Part shown: positions 16,948 to 25,443 of the stretch, piece by piece
How the letters are laid out: each line of letters begins with the position of its first letter
Numbering within the stretch: position 1 is the first letter of the stretch
DNA from: Mycolicibacterium parafortuitum
GTDB taxonomy: Bacteria; Actinomycetota; Actinomycetes; Mycobacteriales; Mycobacteriaceae
NCBI RefSeq assembly: GCF_010725485.1
Contig: NZ_AP022598.1
Span: 3,472,001-3,536,000 of the forward strand
Direction: 5' to 3'
Length of the DNA stretch: 64,000 bases
Position numbers and translations under genes: made by a program
Notes under the pieces: model-generated
Seen by the model: only the letters and a program-made list of their open reading frames with translations
Database searches by the model: none
What the model was told of the DNA's origin: nothing

Positions 16948-18954
16948 TCACACCGGGGCGTTGGCGGGCTGGAACACCCCGGAGCTGTCGGCCTCCTCCT
17001 CGGCGCGGATCACGTGGACCACGGCGTTGATCAGCGCCAGATGGGTGAACGCCTGCGGGAAGTTGCCCAGGTGCCTGCCGGTGCGCGGCTCGATTTCCTC
17101 GGCGTAGAGGTGCAGCGGGCTCGCGAACGACAGCAGCCGTTCGCACAGATGCCGGGCCCGGTCGATCTCGCCGATCTCGACGAGCGCCGACACCAGCCAG
17201 AACGAGCAGATCGTGAAGGTGCCCTCCTCGCCGGACAGGCCGTCGTCGGTCTCCTCGGTCCGGTAGCGCAACACCAGACCCTCCTCGGTGAGCTCCTCGG
17301 CGATCGCGAGCACCGTGGCCCGGATCCTCGGATCGTCGGGCGGCAGGAACCGGGTCAGCACCGCCAGCAGCAGCGACGCATCCAGCGCCGGATCCCCGTA
17401 GCGCTGGGTCAGCACCCCGCGCTTGTCCACGCCGTGTTCGAGGATGTCGGCCTTGATCTCCTCGGCGATCTCGCGCCACTGCTGGGCGTAGGACTTCTCG
17501 CCCTCCAGGTCGGCGAGCTTGGCGCCACGGTCGAGGGCCACCCAGCACATGATCTTGCTGGACGTGAAGTGCTGGGGCTCGCCGCGGACCTCCCAGATCC
17601 CGCGGTCGGGTTCGCGCCAGTGTTTGATCGCTTCCTCGACCTGCTCGCGCAGGACCGGCCACAGCGTCTCGGGGATCTGCTCGCGGGATTTGGTGTGCAG
17701 ATAGACCGAATCGAGCATGGTGCCCCAGATGTCGTGCTGCATCTGGTTGTAGGCGCCATTGCCGATGCGCACCGGCCGGGCGTTGTCGTAGCCCGACAGG
17801 TGGTTGAGTTCCTCCTCGACCAGGCTGCGCTCACCGCCGACGCCGTACATCACCTGCAGCGGGTGCCGCTCACCGTTGTTCGCGCCGGACACGTCGGCGA
17901 TGAACGCGAAGAAGTCGTCGGCCTCGCGGTCCAGCCCGAGTGTGTAGAGCCCCCACAGCGCGAACGTCGAGTCCCGGACCCACGCGTACCGGTAGTCCCA
18001 GTTGCGTTCGCCCTGAGGTGTTTCCGGCAGCGACGTGGTCGGCGCGGCCAGCAGCGCGCCGGTCGGGGAATAGGTCAGCCCCTTCAATGTCAGCGCGCTG
18101 CGCTGCAGATACGCCCGCCACGGATGGTCGGGGAAGTCGCCGACGTTGATCCACTGCCGCCAGCATTCGCTGGTCTTCCACATCTTGTCGGCGGCCTCGT
18201 CGAAGTTCTGCGGCGCCGGATGCTTGGACCAGCTCAGCGCGACGAAGACGTTGTCGCCCTCTTTCAGGCGCGTCCGGGCCCTGGCCTCCCGGCCCTCCAG
18301 GCCGATGCGCAGGTTGGTGGTCAGCCGCAGCGTCGGGTGTGAGTCGGGGTTCTTGGTGGCCCGCGCGATCGCCTCGCCGTAGGCATGCGCCGAGTACTCC
18401 CAGTGCGCGCTGGTGCGGTGGTAGTCGAACGACGGCTCGCAGCTCATCACCAGCTCGACGGTGCCGCTGACGCACCGCACGGTGCGCAGCAGGATGTGCT
18501 CGGCGTCCCAGTCCATCGGGGTCCGGCGATGGGTGCGCGACCGGGTCTCCAGGTCGTGCCAGGGCCCCATCACCAGCGCGTCCCGCACGATGAGCCAGCC
18601 GGTGTGGGTCTGCCACGTCGTCTCGAGGATGAGGCTTCCGGGCAGGTAGCGCCGCGCGGCCGGAACGGACACGCCGTAGGGGCCGAGCCGGAAGTGGCCG
18701 GCGCCGCGGTCCAGGATCGCGCCGAACACGCTCGGGGAATCCGGCCGCGGCACGCACAGCCATTCCACTGATCCGGCCGACGAGATCAGGCATTGGGTCT
18801 CGCAGTCGGACAGGAACGCGTAGTCGGCGATCGGCGGGAAAGGATTGCGCAGCGGGCCGTGGCTGTAGTTCATCGTCGGCGACGGGAGTGTCAGGGCCGA
18901 CGACTCACCGTTGGACGACAGGGCCTCGGACGCATCGGACTGCGGCAAAACCAT
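16948..18954 (-). CDS. treH: GH15 trehalase, mycobacterial type
   Basis: 668 residues. The N-terminal beta-sandwich (about 30-270) begins with IADYAFLSDCETQCLISSAGSVEWLCVPRPDSPSVF. The C-terminal alpha/alpha barrel contains NWDYRYAWVRDSTFALWGLYTLG near residue 315 and EEGTFTICSFWLVSALVEIG near 595, holding the two catalytic Glu of GH15. Mycobacterial members hydrolyse trehalose to glucose rather than acting as glucoamylases (Rv2402-type). The start could be ATG 18954 or GTG 18960. It is not obviously connected to the sulfur genes; its position is conserved in mycobacteria next to subI. Confidence 0.9.
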   Translation of the reverse strand: MVLPQSDASEALSSNGESSALTLPSPTMNYSHGPLRNPFPPIADYAFLSDCETQCLISSAGSVEWLCVPRPDSPSVFGAILDRGAGHFRLGPYGVSVPAARRYLPGSLILETTWQTHTGWLIVRDALVMGPWHDLETRSRTHRRTPMDWDAEHILLRTVRCVSGTVELVMSCEPSFDYHRTSAHWEYSAHAYGEAIARATKNPDSHPTLRLTTNLRIGLEGREARARTRLKEGDNVFVALSWSKHPAPQNFDEAADKMWKTSECWRQWINVGDFPDHPWRAYLQRSALTLKGLTYSPTGALLAAPTTSLPETPQGERNWDYRYAWVRDSTFALWGLYTLGLDREADDFFAFIADVSGANNGERHPLQVMYGVGGERSLVEEELNHLSGYDNARPVRIGNGAYNQMQHDIWGTMLDSVYLHTKSREQIPETLWPVLREQVEEAIKHWREPDRGIWEVRGEPQHFTSSKIMCWVALDRGAKLADLEGEKSYAQQWREIAEEIKADILEHGVDKRGVLTQRYGDPALDASLLLAVLTRFLPPDDPRIRATVLAIAEELTEEGLVLRYRTEETDDGLSGEEGTFTICSFWLVSALVEIGEIDRARHLCERLLSFASPLHLYAEEIEPRTGRHLGNFPQAFTHLALINAVVHVIRAEEEADSSGVFQPANAPV

Positions 18955-19041
18955 TCGCACATCATCGACTGTCCGGCGCCCCGGCGTCTACCGGAACAAA
19001 CCCGGTGTCTGGACCGCGGTGCGGGCGCATAGTCTGGCCGG

Positions 19042-19296
19042 GTGGACGGCTTCCTCAACTGGTGGGATGGAGTGGAGCTGTGGCTGTCCGGTCTGCCGTT
19101 CGTCGCGCAGACGGTGGTGGTGATGCCCGTGGTGCTGACCCTGGCCTACGTCACCGCAGTCGTTCTCGACGCGCTGCTGGGCACCGGGATCAAAGGGCTG
19201 CGGGTTGTGCGCCGGGCCCGGCGCACCCACGAGGGCATGGTGAGAGACGGCACCGTGAGAGATGGTGTGAGTGATACCGAAAGGGGCGATCGATGA
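19042..19296 (+). CDS. Small single-helix membrane protein (Rv2401-like position)
   Basis: 84 residues, start GTG 19042. One long hydrophobic helix (about 20-45, FVAQTVVVMPVVLTLAYVTAVV) is followed by a basic, charged tail. It is divergent from treH and overlaps the next tiny gene by 4 bp. No enzymatic motif is visible; the function is unknown. The same gene position is occupied by a short protein in M. tuberculosis, which supports a real gene. Confidence 0.7.
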   Translation: MDGFLNWWDGVELWLSGLPFVAQTVVVMPVVLTLAYVTAVVLDALLGTGIKGLRVVRRARRTHEGMVRDGTVRDGVSDTERGDR

Positions 19297-19379
19297 CGGG
19301 GATGCCGCGCTCGCGGGTGACGCTGGCGCTGGTCGCGTTGATCGTCCTGGTCATCGTGATGTGGCTGCTGACGAGATGA
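19293..19379 (+). CDS. 28-residue single-helix membrane peptide
   Basis: ATG 19293 to TGA 19379, translated by an ATGA overlap with the preceding gene. It has a short basic start (MTGMPRSR) and one hydrophobic helix (VTLALVALIVLVIVMWLL), ending TR. It may be an accessory subunit or assembly factor for the membrane protein upstream. No family can be named. Position agrees with the small Rv2401A-type annotation in M. tuberculosis. Confidence 0.6.
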   Translation: MTGMPRSRVTLALVALIVLVIVMWLLTR

Positions 19380-19396
19380 CAGTTCACAGCTTCTGT

Positions 19397-19402
19397 TATT
19401 CT
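19397..19402 (+). promoter_or_regulatory. -10 element of a leaderless transcript upstream of subI
   Basis: TATTCT fits the mycobacterial TANNNT -10 consensus. It is followed by 7 nt and then ATG 19410, the spacing that places the transcription start on the A of the start codon, so the small Cys-rich ORF would be leaderless. Confidence 0.6.
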
Positions 19403-19409
19403 TCGCGCC

Positions 19410-19502
19410 ATGCAACCGGCGTCCGGCAACAAGAGCGGTCACATCGTGGCCCTCATTGCCGTGGGTTTTGCTGCCGTTGCTGATGTCTGTTGTTGTCGCT
19501 GA
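19410..19502 (+). CDS. Leaderless poly-cysteine upstream ORF (attenuator peptide) for subI-cysTWA
   Basis: 30 codons from ATG 19410 to TGA 19502. The peptide starts MQPASGNKSGHIVALIAV and ends ADVCCCR immediately before the stop. Three consecutive TGT codons one codon before the end are the signature of mycobacterial cysteine-responsive attenuators: when charged tRNA-Cys is scarce, ribosomes stall there and expression of the downstream sulfur genes rises. A shorter version could start at in-frame GTG 19446. It lies 119 nt upstream of the subI start, which leaves room for an mRNA structure or Rho site. Confidence 0.75.
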   Translation: MQPASGNKSGHIVALIAVGFAAVADVCCCR

Positions 19503-19621
19503 CACCCTGCCCGTTCGTGGCTCGGGGTCGGCGATGGCTGGGGCGTATCTGCCCTCGGTACTGAGCCTGCCTTTCCGCAAACGGGTCCCGCTTGAATCCC
19601 GATAACCCGGAAAGGTCACCC

Positions 19622-20647
19622 ATGCGAAACCCGCTGAAATCCACGAGGCGCTGGCGCACAGCGGCCGCGCTCGCCACCACCGCGACCGTGCTGGCCGCCT
19701 GCGGCGGCGGCGCGAGCGACGTGGCAGGTGGTGAGGGCGGAAGCAGTAACGCCGAGACCACGCTGACGCTGGTCGCGTTCGCGGTGCCGGAGCCGGGCTG
19801 GTCGAAGGTCGCGCCGGCGTTCGCCGGGACCGAGGAGGGCAAGGGGATCGAGGTCACCGCGTCCTACGGCGCCTCCGGTGACCAGTCCCGCAGCGTCGAG
19901 TCCGGTAAGCCGGCCGACATCGTGAACTTCTCCGTCGAGCCCGACATCACCCGCTTGGTCAAGGCGGGCAAGGTCGACGAGAACTGGAACGCCGGCCCCA
20001 ACAAGGGCATCGCGTTCGGCTCGGTCGTGAGCTTCGCGGTCCGCCCCGGCAACCCGAAGAACATCCGCACCTGGGACGACCTGCTGCAGCCCGGCATCGA
20101 GGTGATCACCCCGAGCCCGCTGAGCTCCGGCGCCGCCAAGTGGAACCTGCTGGCGCCCTACGCCTACGCGAGCAACGGCGGCCAGGACCCCGAGGCGGGC
20201 ATCGAGTTCGTCAACAAGCTCGTCACCGAGCACGTGAAGCTGCGTCCCGGCTCGGGCCGGGAGGCCACCGACGTGTTTCGCCAGGGCAGCGGCGACGTGC
20301 TGCTGGCCTACGAGAACGAGGCGCTGAACTTCAACCTGGAGCATGTGAACCCGCCCCAGACATTCAAGATCGAGAACCCGACGGCGGTGGTCAACACCAG
20401 CGCGCACCGCGACAAGGCGCAGGCGTTCGTCGACTTCCAGTTCACCCCCGAGGGCCAGAAGCTGTGGGCCGAGGCCAACTTCCGCCCGGTCGACCCGGCC
20501 GTGCTGGCCGAATACGCCGACAAGTTCCCCGCCCCGGAGAAGCTGTGGACGATCGCTGACCTCGGCGGCTGGCAGAACGTCGACACCCAGCTGTTCGACA
20601 AGGACAACGGCACCATCACCAAGATCTACAAGCAGGCCACTGGATGA
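19622..20647 (+). CDS. subI: Sulfate-binding lipoprotein of the CysTWA importer
   Basis: 341 residues. Signal peptide with lipobox LAAC (Cys near residue 24) followed by a Gly-rich linker. The sulfate/thiosulfate-binding fold is seen in SYGASGDQSRSVESGKPADIVNFSVEPD, ITPSPLSSGAAKWNLLAPYAYA and DVLLAYENEALNF. It binds sulfate outside the cytoplasmic membrane and delivers it to CysT/CysW. The start is ATG 19622 after GGAAAGG. An in-frame ATG at 19592 is less likely because it precedes the Shine-Dalgarno and the basic signal start. The poly-Cys ORF upstream suggests induction by cysteine shortage. Confidence 0.94.
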   Translation: MRNPLKSTRRWRTAAALATTATVLAACGGGASDVAGGEGGSSNAETTLTLVAFAVPEPGWSKVAPAFAGTEEGKGIEVTASYGASGDQSRSVESGKPADIVNFSVEPDITRLVKAGKVDENWNAGPNKGIAFGSVVSFAVRPGNPKNIRTWDDLLQPGIEVITPSPLSSGAAKWNLLAPYAYASNGGQDPEAGIEFVNKLVTEHVKLRPGSGREATDVFRQGSGDVLLAYENEALNFNLEHVNPPQTFKIENPTAVVNTSAHRDKAQAFVDFQFTPEGQKLWAEANFRPVDPAVLAEYADKFPAPEKLWTIADLGGWQNVDTQLFDKDNGTITKIYKQATG

Positions 20648-21519
20648 CCTCTTCTGTCGTCGACCCGAATCCTGACGCGCGCCGCCCGGAGCCGACACCG
20701 GCTCCGGGCGGCGGCCCGGGATTCCGCCGGCCCGGCGGCGCCTCCCTGCAGGTGGGCGTCGCGGTGGTGTGGTTGTCCATCATCGTGCTGCTGCCACTGG
20801 CCGCGATCATGTGGATCGCCGCCAAGGGCGGGTGGGACTCCTTCGTCACGACGGTGACCTCACCGTCGGCGATCGCGTCCTTCAAGGTCACGCTGACCAT
20901 CTCGATCGCCGTGACCCTGGTGAACGTGGTGTTCGGGCTGCTCATCGCGTGGGTGCTGGTGCGCGACGACTTCTGGGGAAAGCGGATCGTCGACGCGCTC
21001 ATCGACCTTCCGTTCGCGCTGCCCACCATCGTGGCCAGCCTGGTGCTGCTCGCGCTGTACGGCCCGCGCAGCCCGGTCGGGATCCACATCCAGCACACCG
21101 CGTGGGGTGTCGGGCTGGCGCTGGCGTTCGTGACACTGCCGTTCGTGGTCCGCGCGGTGCAACCGGTGCTGCTGGAACTCGACCGAGAGGTCGAGGAGGC
21201 CGCCGCGTCACTGGGCGCCAACAACGCCACCATCTTCTTCTCGGTGATCCTGCCCGCGCTGGCCCCGGCGCTGCTGTCGGGTGCCGGTCTGGCGTTCTCC
21301 CGGGCGATCGGTGAGTTCGGGTCGATCGTGCTGATCGGCGGCGCGATCCCCGGCAAGACCGAGGTGTCGTCGCAGTGGATCCGCACGCTCATCGAGAACG
21401 ACGACCCGGCCGGTGCCGCGGCGATCTCGATCGTGCTGCTGGCGATCTCGTTCGCGGTGCTGTTCGTGTTGCGCTACCTCGGCGCCAAGGCCGCCAAGCG
21501 GGACGAGGCGGCGCGATGA
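20644..21519 (+). CDS. cysT: Sulfate ABC transporter permease CysT
   Basis: 291 residues, six predicted helices after a Pro-rich cytoplasmic start. The coupling loop EEAAASLGANNATIFFSVILPAL near residue 185 and GLAFSRAIGEFGSIVLIGG are typical of CysT/ModB permeases. It begins with an ATGA overlap on subI, so the operon subI-cysT-cysW is translationally coupled. It pairs with CysW to form the sulfate channel. Confidence 0.94.
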   Translation: MTSSVVDPNPDARRPEPTPAPGGGPGFRRPGGASLQVGVAVVWLSIIVLLPLAAIMWIAAKGGWDSFVTTVTSPSAIASFKVTLTISIAVTLVNVVFGLLIAWVLVRDDFWGKRIVDALIDLPFALPTIVASLVLLALYGPRSPVGIHIQHTAWGVGLALAFVTLPFVVRAVQPVLLELDREVEEAAASLGANNATIFFSVILPALAPALLSGAGLAFSRAIGEFGSIVLIGGAIPGKTEVSSQWIRTLIENDDPAGAAAISIVLLAISFAVLFVLRYLGAKAAKRDEAAR

Positions 21520-22334
21520 CCCTGTCGCTGCCGACGAAGCTGATCCTGCGCGTCATCGCGCTGTGCTACGTCACCGCGCTGCTGATCGTGCCGCTCGGCG
21601 CGATCCTGTGGCAGACGTTCGCGCCCGGCTTGGGCGCGTTCTGGGCCTCCATCACCACACCGGCCGCGCAGTCCGCGCTGTCGTTGTCGCTGCTGGTGGT
21701 GGCCATCGTGGTGCCGCTCAACGTGGTGTTCGGCGTGTCGACGGCGCTGGTGCTGGCGCGCCGCAAGTTCCGCGGCAAGAACTTGCTGCAGGCCGCGATC
21801 GACCTGCCGTTCGCGGTGTCGCCCGTCGTGGTCGGCGTCGCACTGATCGCGTTGTGGGGCACCGCGGGGCTGTTCGGGTTCGTCCAGAACGACCTCGGCG
21901 TGAAGATCATCTTCGGCTTTCCCGGCATCGTGCTGGCGAGCATCTTCGTGACGCTGCCGTTCGTGATCCGCGAGGTCGAACCGGTGCTGCACGAACTCGG
22001 CACCGACCAGGAGGAGGCCTCGGCGACGCTCGGCGCCAACGCGTGGCAGACGTTCTGGCGCGTGACGTTGCCGTCCATCCGCTGGGGGCTGACCTACGGT
22101 GTGGTGCTGACCGTGGCCCGCACCCTCGGCGAGTTCGGCGCCGTGCTGGTGGTCTCGTCGAACCTGCCCGGCCAGTCGCAGACGCTGACCCTGCTGGTGC
22201 ACGATCGCTACACCCGCGGCGACGACTACGGCGCCTACACCATCTCGACGGTGCTGATGGCGGTCGCGGTGACGGTGCTCATCGCGCAGATCGTGTTCGA
22301 CGCCCAACGCAAACGCACCAAAGCCGAAGACTGA
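21516..22334 (+). CDS. cysW: Sulfate ABC transporter permease CysW
   Basis: 272 residues, start ATG 21516 (ATGA overlap with cysT). Helix pattern and coupling loop EEASATLGANAWQTFWRVTLPSI near residue 165, followed by TVARTLGEFGAVLVVSSNLPG, match CysW. Partner of CysT in the cytoplasmic membrane. Confidence 0.94.
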   Translation: MTLSLPTKLILRVIALCYVTALLIVPLGAILWQTFAPGLGAFWASITTPAAQSALSLSLLVVAIVVPLNVVFGVSTALVLARRKFRGKNLLQAAIDLPFAVSPVVVGVALIALWGTAGLFGFVQNDLGVKIIFGFPGIVLASIFVTLPFVIREVEPVLHELGTDQEEASATLGANAWQTFWRVTLPSIRWGLTYGVVLTVARTLGEFGAVLVVSSNLPGQSQTLTLLVHDRYTRGDDYGAYTISTVLMAVAVTVLIAQIVFDAQRKRTKAED

Positions 22335-22348
22335 GCAGGGAGAGCCTC

Positions 22349-23377
22349 ATGTCTGCCACCGACGCCATCGCGATCGAGGTCAAAGGCGCGAACAAGCGCT
22401 ACGGCGAGTTCGCCGCACTCGACAACGTCGACTTCGTGGTCCCGAAGGGCTCACTGACCTCATTGCTCGGGCCGAGCGGCTCCGGTAAGTCGACGCTGCT
22501 GCGCGCGATAGCCGGCCTCGATCAGCCGGACTCCGGCACGATCGTGATCAACGGCCGCGACGTGACCCACGAGCCGCCGCAGCGGCGGGGGATCGGGTTC
22601 GTGTTCCAGCACTACGCGGCGTTCAAACACCTGACCGTGCGCGACAACGTCGCGTTCGGGCTCAAGATCCGCAAGAAGTCCAAGACCGAGATCAAGACCA
22701 AGGTCGACGACCTCCTCGAGATCGTCGGCCTCGGCGGGTTCCGGGACCGGTACCCGTCGCAGCTGTCAGGCGGTCAGCGCCAGCGCATGGCGCTGGCGCG
22801 GGCGCTGGCGATCGACCCCGAGGTGCTGCTGCTCGACGAGCCGTTCGGGGCGCTCGACGCCAAGGTGCGCGAGGACCTGCGGCTGTGGCTGCGGCGGCTG
22901 CACCACGAGGTGCACGTCACGACCGTGCTGGTGACCCATGACCAGGCCGAGGCGCTCGACGTGTCCGACCGGATCGCGGTGCTCAACAAGGGCCGCATCG
23001 AGCAGGTCGGATCCCCGACCCAGGTGTACGACCAGCCGGAGACCGAATTCGTGCTCGGCTTCCTCGGCGCGGTGTCCGCGCTCGACGGCGCGCTGGTGCG
23101 CCCGCACGACATCCGGGTCGGCCGCAGCCCCGAGATGACCCTGGCACCGGACGGGTCCGGGGTCGGCACCGCGGTGGTCGAGGCGACGATCGACCGGGTG
23201 GTGAAGCTGGGCTTCGAGGTGCGCGTCGAGCTGACCGACGCCGGTACCGGGGCGCCGTTCACCGCCCAGATCACCCGCGGTGACAGTGAGGCGCTCGGGC
23301 TCAAGGCGGGCGACACCGTGTACGTGCGGGCGACCCGGGTCCCACCGATCGCGCAGCGCGCCGGGGTCTCGGTCTGA
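22349..23377 (+). CDS. cysA: Sulfate ABC transporter ATPase CysA (first copy)
   Basis: 342 residues, start ATG 22349 after CAGGGAGAG. Walker [10 protein letters not shown] near residue 41, signature QLSGGQRQR, Walker [13 protein letters not shown] and switch VTHD are present. The tail (about 245-342, from RPHDIRVGR) is a TOBE-like regulatory domain. It energises CysT/CysW. It is followed at once by a second, very similar cysA (23425-24447). Mycobacteria usually have one cysA in this position. Confidence 0.93.
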   Translation: MSATDAIAIEVKGANKRYGEFAALDNVDFVVPKGSLTSLLGPSGSGKSTLLRAIAGLDQPDSGTIVINGRDVTHEPPQRRGIGFVFQHYAAFKHLTVRDNVAFGLKIRKKSKTEIKTKVDDLLEIVGLGGFRDRYPSQLSGGQRQRMALARALAIDPEVLLLDEPFGALDAKVREDLRLWLRRLHHEVHVTTVLVTHDQAEALDVSDRIAVLNKGRIEQVGSPTQVYDQPETEFVLGFLGAVSALDGALVRPHDIRVGRSPEMTLAPDGSGVGTAVVEATIDRVVKLGFEVRVELTDAGTGAPFTAQITRGDSEALGLKAGDTVYVRATRVPPIAQRAGVSV

Positions 23378-23424
23378 TCACCAACTACGCTGGTCGACCA
23401 TCAGGACGAGGGGACAAGCACGCA

Positions 23425-24447
23425 ATGACTGATGCGATCGTCGTGCGCGGCGCCAACAAGCGCTTCGGTGATTTCGCGGCGCTGGACGACGTCGACTTCA
23501 CGGTGCCGAAAGGCTCCCTGACGTCGTTGCTCGGGCCCAGCGGTTCGGGTAAGTCGACGCTGCTGCGCGCGATCGCGGGCCTGGATAATCCGGATTCGGG
23601 CACCGTCGTGATCAACGGGCGCGATGTCACCGACATCCCGCCGCAGCGGCGGGGGATCGGCTTCGTGTTCCAGCACTACGCGGCGTTCAAGCACCTGACG
23701 GTGCGCGACAACGTCGCGTTCGGGCTCAAGATCCGTAAGAAGTCCAAGACCGAGATCAAGGACAAGGTCGACAATCTGCTGGAAGTCGTTGGGCTGTCCG
23801 GCTTTCAGAACCGCTACCCGAACCAACTCTCGGGCGGCCAGCGGCAGCGCATGGCGCTCGCGCGGGCACTGGCCGTCGACCCCGAGGTGCTGCTGCTCGA
23901 CGAGCCGTTCGGTGCGCTCGACGCGAAAGTCCGCGAGGACCTGCGGGCCTGGCTGCGCCGCCTGCACGACGAGGTGCACGTCACCACGGTGCTGGTGACC
24001 CATGATCAGTCCGAGGCGCTCGACATCTCCGACCGGATCGCCGTGCTGAACAAGGGCCGTATCGAACAGGTCGGCTCGCCCAGCGAGGTGTACGACGCCC
24101 CGGCGAACGCGTTCGTGATGTCGTTTCTCGGCGCCGTGTCGTCGCTGAACGGAGTCCTGGTGCGTCCGCACGACATTCGCGTCGGCCGCAACCCCGACAT
24201 GGCGATCGCGACCACCGACGACTCGATCCAGGCCACCGGTGTGACCCGCGCGGTGATCGAACGCGTCGTGATGCTCGGGTTCGAGGTGCGGATCGAACTG
24301 ATCAACGCCGCGACACATACCCCGTTCACCGCGCAGATCACGCGCGGTGACGCCGAGGCGCTCGGTCTCAAGGAAGGTGACACCGTCTACGTGCGCGCGA
24401 CCCGCGTGCCCGAGCTTCCGGTCGACGGGGCGGTCGTCGTCCCCTAG
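23425..24447 (+). CDS. Second tandem CysA sulfate-transporter ATPase
   Basis: 340 residues. All ATPase motifs are intact ([34 protein letters not shown]), and so is the C-terminal TOBE-like region. Long stretches around the Walker A to signature region are nearly identical at nucleotide level to 22349-23377, while the C-terminal domains differ more. This points to tandem duplication or gene conversion of the catalytic half. It has its own Shine-Dalgarno (GACGAGGGGA) 47 nt after the first copy. It could serve the same permeases or another anion permease. Confidence 0.9.
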   Translation: MTDAIVVRGANKRFGDFAALDDVDFTVPKGSLTSLLGPSGSGKSTLLRAIAGLDNPDSGTVVINGRDVTDIPPQRRGIGFVFQHYAAFKHLTVRDNVAFGLKIRKKSKTEIKDKVDNLLEVVGLSGFQNRYPNQLSGGQRQRMALARALAVDPEVLLLDEPFGALDAKVREDLRAWLRRLHDEVHVTTVLVTHDQSEALDISDRIAVLNKGRIEQVGSPSEVYDAPANAFVMSFLGAVSSLNGVLVRPHDIRVGRNPDMAIATTDDSIQATGVTRAVIERVVMLGFEVRIELINAATHTPFTAQITRGDAEALGLKEGDTVYVRATRVPELPVDGAVVVP

Positions 24448-25443
24448 TCAGGCCGCGGTCGGCAACAGCCGGTGCAGCAGGTCGGTCAGCGTGAGCAGTC
24501 CGCGTCCGGATGGACCCTCGACGACCACCAGATGGTTGCGCGTCTCCCGCATCGTCCGCAGCGCCTCGTAGACGGGCAGGCTTTCCGGCATGGTCAGGAC
24601 GGGGCGCATCAGTTCTCGCGCCGTTCCGACGCCGACGAGACTGTCCCGCACGTGAACCACGCCGACGATGGCGCCGCCGTCGTGCACGAGCAATCGCAGA
24701 TGTCCGGTCTGGCAGGAAGTTTCGCGGATCTGGTCGGCGGTGGCGTCAGCGGGGACGTCGCTGTGCTCGGCGTCGCGCCGGACCACCTCGCCGACGGTCA
24801 GCGCTTCGAGTTTCAGCGCGCCGGCCAGGTTCGCGTGATACTGCGCATCCAGGGTGCCGGCCGCCGCCGAATGCTCGACCAGTTGCCGCAGCGCCTCGGG
24901 ATCCTGACTGTCGGCGAGTTCGTCGACCGGTGTCACACCGACCCGGCGCAGACACCAGTTGGCCCCATGATTGAGCGCGCGCAACAGCGGACGGGTCACG
25001 AACATGAAGCCCCGCATCGGCAATGCCAGCAGGGTGGCCGACCGTTCCGGGTGGGCGATCGCCCACGACTTCGGCGCCATCTCGCCGATCACCAGGTGCA
25101 GGAACGTCACGATCAGCAGAGCGAGGACGAATCCGCCGGTGTCGGCCACCCAGGACGGTGCGCCGAGGTCGCCGATCAGGGGTGTGATGGCGTGGTGCAC
25201 AGCCGGTTTGGTGATGGCGCCGAGCAGCAAGGTGCACACGGTGATACCGAGCTGGGCGCCCGCGAGCAGCAGTGACAGCTCGCCGGCACTGCGCAGTGCC
25301 GCGCGGGCGGCCGCGCTCGTCGCGGCCGCATCCTCGAGCCGGTTGCGCCGTGCGGCGATCAGCGCGAACTCCACCGCGACGAAGAACGCGCTCAACCCGA
25401 TCAGCGCGGCGGTGATCGCGGCGATGACCCAAGGACTACTCAT
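24448..25443 (-). CDS. DUF21/CBS-domain membrane protein (HlyC/CorC-like, short form)
   Basis: 331 residues. The N-terminal DUF21 (CNNM) membrane domain has about four helices, with conserved FFVAVEFALIAARRNRLE and GAQLGITVCTLLLGAI. A CBS pair follows (about 205-325). The C-terminal CorC/HlyC transporter-associated domain is absent. It starts 8 bp inside the end of the neighbouring paralogue. Family members are linked to Mg or other divalent-ion homeostasis; the short form may act as partner of the full-length protein. Confidence 0.88.
   Translation of the reverse strand: MSSPWVIAAITAALIGLSAFFVAVEFALIAARRNRLEDAAATSAAARAALRSAGELSLLLAGAQLGITVCTLLLGAITKPAVHHAITPLIGDLGAPSWVADTGGFVLALLIVTFLHLVIGEMAPKSWAIAHPERSATLLALPMRGFMFVTRPLLRALNHGANWCLRRVGVTPVDELADSQDPEALRQLVEHSAAAGTLDAQYHANLAGALKLEALTVGEVVRRDAEHSDVPADATADQIRETSCQTGHLRLLVHDGGAIVGVVHVRDSLVGVGTARELMRPVLTMPESLPVYEALRTMRETRNHLVVVEGPSGRGLLTLTDLLHRLLPTAA

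Noticed and set aside
16561..18342. 593-codon plus-strand open frame opposite treH
   Set aside because: Antisense shadow of the trehalase gene; no motif and no ribosome site.
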